A program made the position numbers and the translations under genes. The notes under the pieces are model-generated. The model had not been told where the DNA came from. It ran no database searches and saw nothing but the letters and a program-made list of their open reading frames with translations. Of a stretch of 6,658 nt of DNA, positions 5,292-6,658 are shown piece by piece. How positions within the stretch are numbered: the stretch's first letter is position 1; every line of letters starts with the position of its first letter. Source of the DNA: Nanobdellota archaeon. GTDB taxonomy: Bacteria; Patescibacteriota; Minisyncoccia; UBA6257; GWB1-50-10. Location: assembly GCA_030695805.1 (NCBI GenBank), contig JAUYPG010000036.1, positions 1 through 6,658 on the forward strand. The letters are read 5' to 3'.

Positions 5292-5680
5292 GACCCCATT
5301 GTACCACGCCGCCTTCCGGCGATGAACGCTATCACAGCGCCACCGAGGAGGTCCATTACGAGGTCAAGAAGCGTGTCATCCAATCCTCCCATAAACGGAT
5401 GGTTCGGCAGAAAGACGTTGTCCACTATCCACTCCATCCATTCCCAAGCAACCCCCACGATCGCGGTTCCTCCTATTATTATTACGATTCCCGCGATTTT
5501 TGAAATTTTGATTTGTTCATTTTTGAAATACGCCGCGAAAAACCACGCCGCGATGAACCCACCGGTAAAGTGCATGGGAATATCGAGGACCGGATACTGT
5601 ACGTACAACAATAGCGGGGAGAGTATGGCGTGGGCAACAAGCAAGAGTATTCCAGCTATCACGGGGTATCGTACTTTCAT
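5288..5680 (-). CDS. Small integral membrane protein, YjdF/DUF2238-like
   Basis: A 130-aa protein with four predicted membrane segments at about residues 7-27, 36-52, 61-79 and 106-122, and a basic C-terminal tail (AGRRRG). Polar residues lie in or beside the membrane segments: Asp33 and His37 in LDIPMHFTGG, Glu80 and Glu83 in AWEWMEW, and Asp101, Asp106 and Asp110 in DDTLLDLVMDLLGG. A His in helix 2, a Glu pair, and spaced Asp residues before the last helix are the pattern I associate with YjdF/DUF2238 proteins, whose function is unknown. I did not confirm the family. The start is set by the ATGA overlap with the gene upstream (5680-5677), and the stop overlaps the thyA start the same way. 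It therefore belongs to the pyrG-thyA operon, but nothing in the sequence ties it to nucleotide metabolism. Confidence 0.85.
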   Translation of the reverse strand: MKVRYPVIAGILLLVAHAILSPLLLYVQYPVLDIPMHFTGGFIAAWFFAAYFKNEQIKISKIAGIVIIIGGTAIVGVAWEWMEWIVDNVFLPNHPFMGGLDDTLLDLVMDLLGGAVIAFIAGRRRGTMGS

Positions 5681-5913
5681 ATGGATTTAGGAGGCGTGGT
5701 TTCTTTTTTAATTTTCTTTTTTTGTTCGCTGAAATAAAAAATATAGGCGGCTTCCAAAAGAGCCGCGGAATTTACTACCAGGATAACGATAAACCACCAC
5801 TTGTCTTTTTTCTTCGCCGCTTTCCAGAGCGCGACTCCTTTCCACGGAATTGTCCAGAGGACAAGGAGAAGAAGGAGGGTGTTGTTTTCAAATGGCGCTA
5901 ATATATTGTTCAT
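5677..5913 (-). CDS. DUF5652-like small two-helix membrane protein
   Basis: A 78-aa protein with two membrane helices at about residues 12-29 and 39-61. The segment between them, TIPWKGVALWKAAKKKDKWWF, with the PWKG-x-ALWKAA motif and an aromatic run, is characteristic of DUF5652, a family I associate mainly with Patescibacteria; a basic lysine-rich tail follows. The positive charges in the loop and tail suggest that both are cytoplasmic. No function is known. The start ATG at 5913 overlaps the pyrG stop as ATGA, and its own stop overlaps the next start in the same way, so the four genes are likely translated in a coupled chain. No Shine-Dalgarno sequence of normal strength is present. Confidence 0.85.
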   Translation of the reverse strand: MNNILAPFENNTLLLLLVLWTIPWKGVALWKAAKKKDKWWFIVILVVNSAALLEAAYIFYFSEQKKKIKKETTPPKSI

Positions 5914-6658
5914 TTTTTCAGGGCCGCCTTTATGAACGCGCGGAAGAGTGGCTGTGGTTTCAGGGGTCTGGAGGTAAATTCCGGATGAAATTGCGTCCCC
6001 AAAAAGAATGGATGCGTTTTTTTCGGCAGTTCCGCGATTTCCATAAGGCGCCTGTCTGGCGAGACGCCTGAAAATACCAGTCCTGTTTTTTCCAATTGTT
6101 CAATATATTCGGGATTCACCTCATAGCGGTGGCGATGGCGCTCGCTGATTAAGTTGTTAGTTGAAAGTTGTAAGTTGTAAGTTTTTTTGTACGCATTGTG
6201 GGCGATGGTGCCCTTTTTCAAAACCGCGGGATAGGCGCCGAGGCGCATGGTGCCGCCGTACTCTTTTTTCTTCATGCGTTCCTTCTGCTCCGGCAATATG
6301 TCTATGACCGGATACGGGGTCTTCGGGTTCACTTCCGTTGTATTGGCATTTTCCAAGCCCGCGATGTGCCGCGCGTGTTCTATGACCATAAGCTGCATTC
6401 CATAGCAAAGCCCGAAGTAAGGAATCTTTTTTCCCCGCGCGTACCGGATTACCTGAATTTTTCCCTCAACCGCGCGGGAACCGAAACCGCCCGGGACGAT
6501 AATCCCGTCGAATGTCTCCAGATTCTCCAGGGCTTTTTCAAATCCTTTATTTTTTTTGGGATCGAACTCCGCGGCATCCACCCAGTGGACCCGCGGCTTC
6601 GCCCGCTCCGCGTAGGCCGCGTGCTTCACCGCCTCGATGACCGAGATATAAGAGTCCT
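5910..6658 (-). CDS. pyrG: CTP synthase, C-terminal part (5' end outside the window)
   Basis: The reading frame runs off the window at 6658, so 248 C-terminal residues are visible, covering the end of the synthase part and the glutamine amidotransferase domain. PyrG forms CTP from UTP, ATP and glutamine. The first visible residues DSYISVIEAVKHA match the linker region. IIVPGGFGSRAVEGK is the oxyanion region, with SRAVEG where most relatives have ERGxEG. The nucleophile Cys in FGLCYGMQ is encoded at 6405-6407. GGTMRLG and SERHRHRYEVNP are near-invariant, and GTQFHPEF carries the catalytic His and Glu. Between AHNAYKK and ISERHRHR lies an insertion of about 10 residues (TYNLQLSTNN) made by a heptamer repeat. 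A GTG at 6629 is internal, not a start. The stop overlaps the next ATG as ATGA. It is the first visible gene of the operon. Confidence 0.97.
   Translation of the reverse strand, partial: DSYISVIEAVKHAAYAERAKPRVHWVDAAEFDPKKNKGFEKALENLETFDGIIVPGGFGSRAVEGKIQVIRYARGKKIPYFGLCYGMQLMVIEHARHIAGLENANTTEVNPKTPYPVIDILPEQKERMKKKEYGGTMRLGAYPAVLKKGTIAHNAYKKTYNLQLSTNNLISERHRHRYEVNPEYIEQLEKTGLVFSGVSPDRRLMEIAELPKKTHPFFLGTQFHPEFTSRPLKPQPLFRAFIKAALKK
6152..6183 (-). repeat. Heptanucleotide tandem repeat inside pyrG
   Basis: Plus-strand units are AGTTGTT, AGTTGAA, AGTTGTA, AGTTGTA and the partial AGTT, together 32 bp, the same length and unit number as the array in folC at 1948-1979. In coding orientation it is stop-free and encodes TYNLQLSTNN. 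It lies in a loop just before the conserved ERHRHRYEVN block, so the enzyme appears to tolerate it. Confidence 0.85.

Noticed and set aside
4587..5690. Plus-strand ORF of 367 codons
   Set aside because: It lies opposite thyA and the membrane-protein gene, both strongly supported; its translation has no family features.

Overview
The window looks like a stretch of a Patescibacteria (CPR, probably Parcubacteria-type) chromosome. This is inference from gene content and style: genes are tightly packed, there is a small DUF5652-like membrane protein, there is a 'GWCTA' protein of a kind that I associate with these genomes, and Shine-Dalgarno sequences are mostly missing while TATAAT boxes sit only 6-14 nt before start codons. 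TGA is used as a normal stop, so the UGA-glycine code of Gracilibacteria and SR1 does not apply. Every supported gene is on the minus strand, so transcription runs from high to low coordinates. No rRNA, tRNA, CRISPR array or insertion sequence was seen.

Region by region, in the direction of transcription. At 6658-4347 is a four-gene chain joined by ATGA stop/start overlaps: the 3' part of pyrG (CTP synthase), a DUF5652-like two-helix protein, a four-helix membrane protein resembling YjdF/DUF2238, and thyA (thymidylate synthase). After a 190-nt stretch between thyA and the next start codon, containing hairpins and a dispersed repeat, comes a small ArsR-like winged-helix regulator (4156-3875), followed 7 nt later by folA (dihydrofolate reductase). 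Two nearly identical long palindromes bracket the regulator: one abuts its TATAAT box, the other covers its last codons just before the folA start. After a possible 29-codon ORF comes folC (folylpolyglutamate/dihydrofolate synthase), then a 484-aa protein of unknown function with its own promoter, then a 98-codon broken copy of the folC 3' end.

The recognised enzymes form one functional theme. PyrG makes CTP; ThyA makes dTMP from dUMP using methylene-tetrahydrofolate; FolA recycles the dihydrofolate that ThyA produces; FolC polyglutamylates and so retains folates. The regulator with its twin palindromes is a candidate local control switch for this folate/thymidylate block.

The main points for a second look are the paired palindromes around the regulator, the 484-aa gene lying between two copies of the folC 3' end, and period-7 tandem repeats inside coding sequence at three places (pyrG, folC and the folC remnant).
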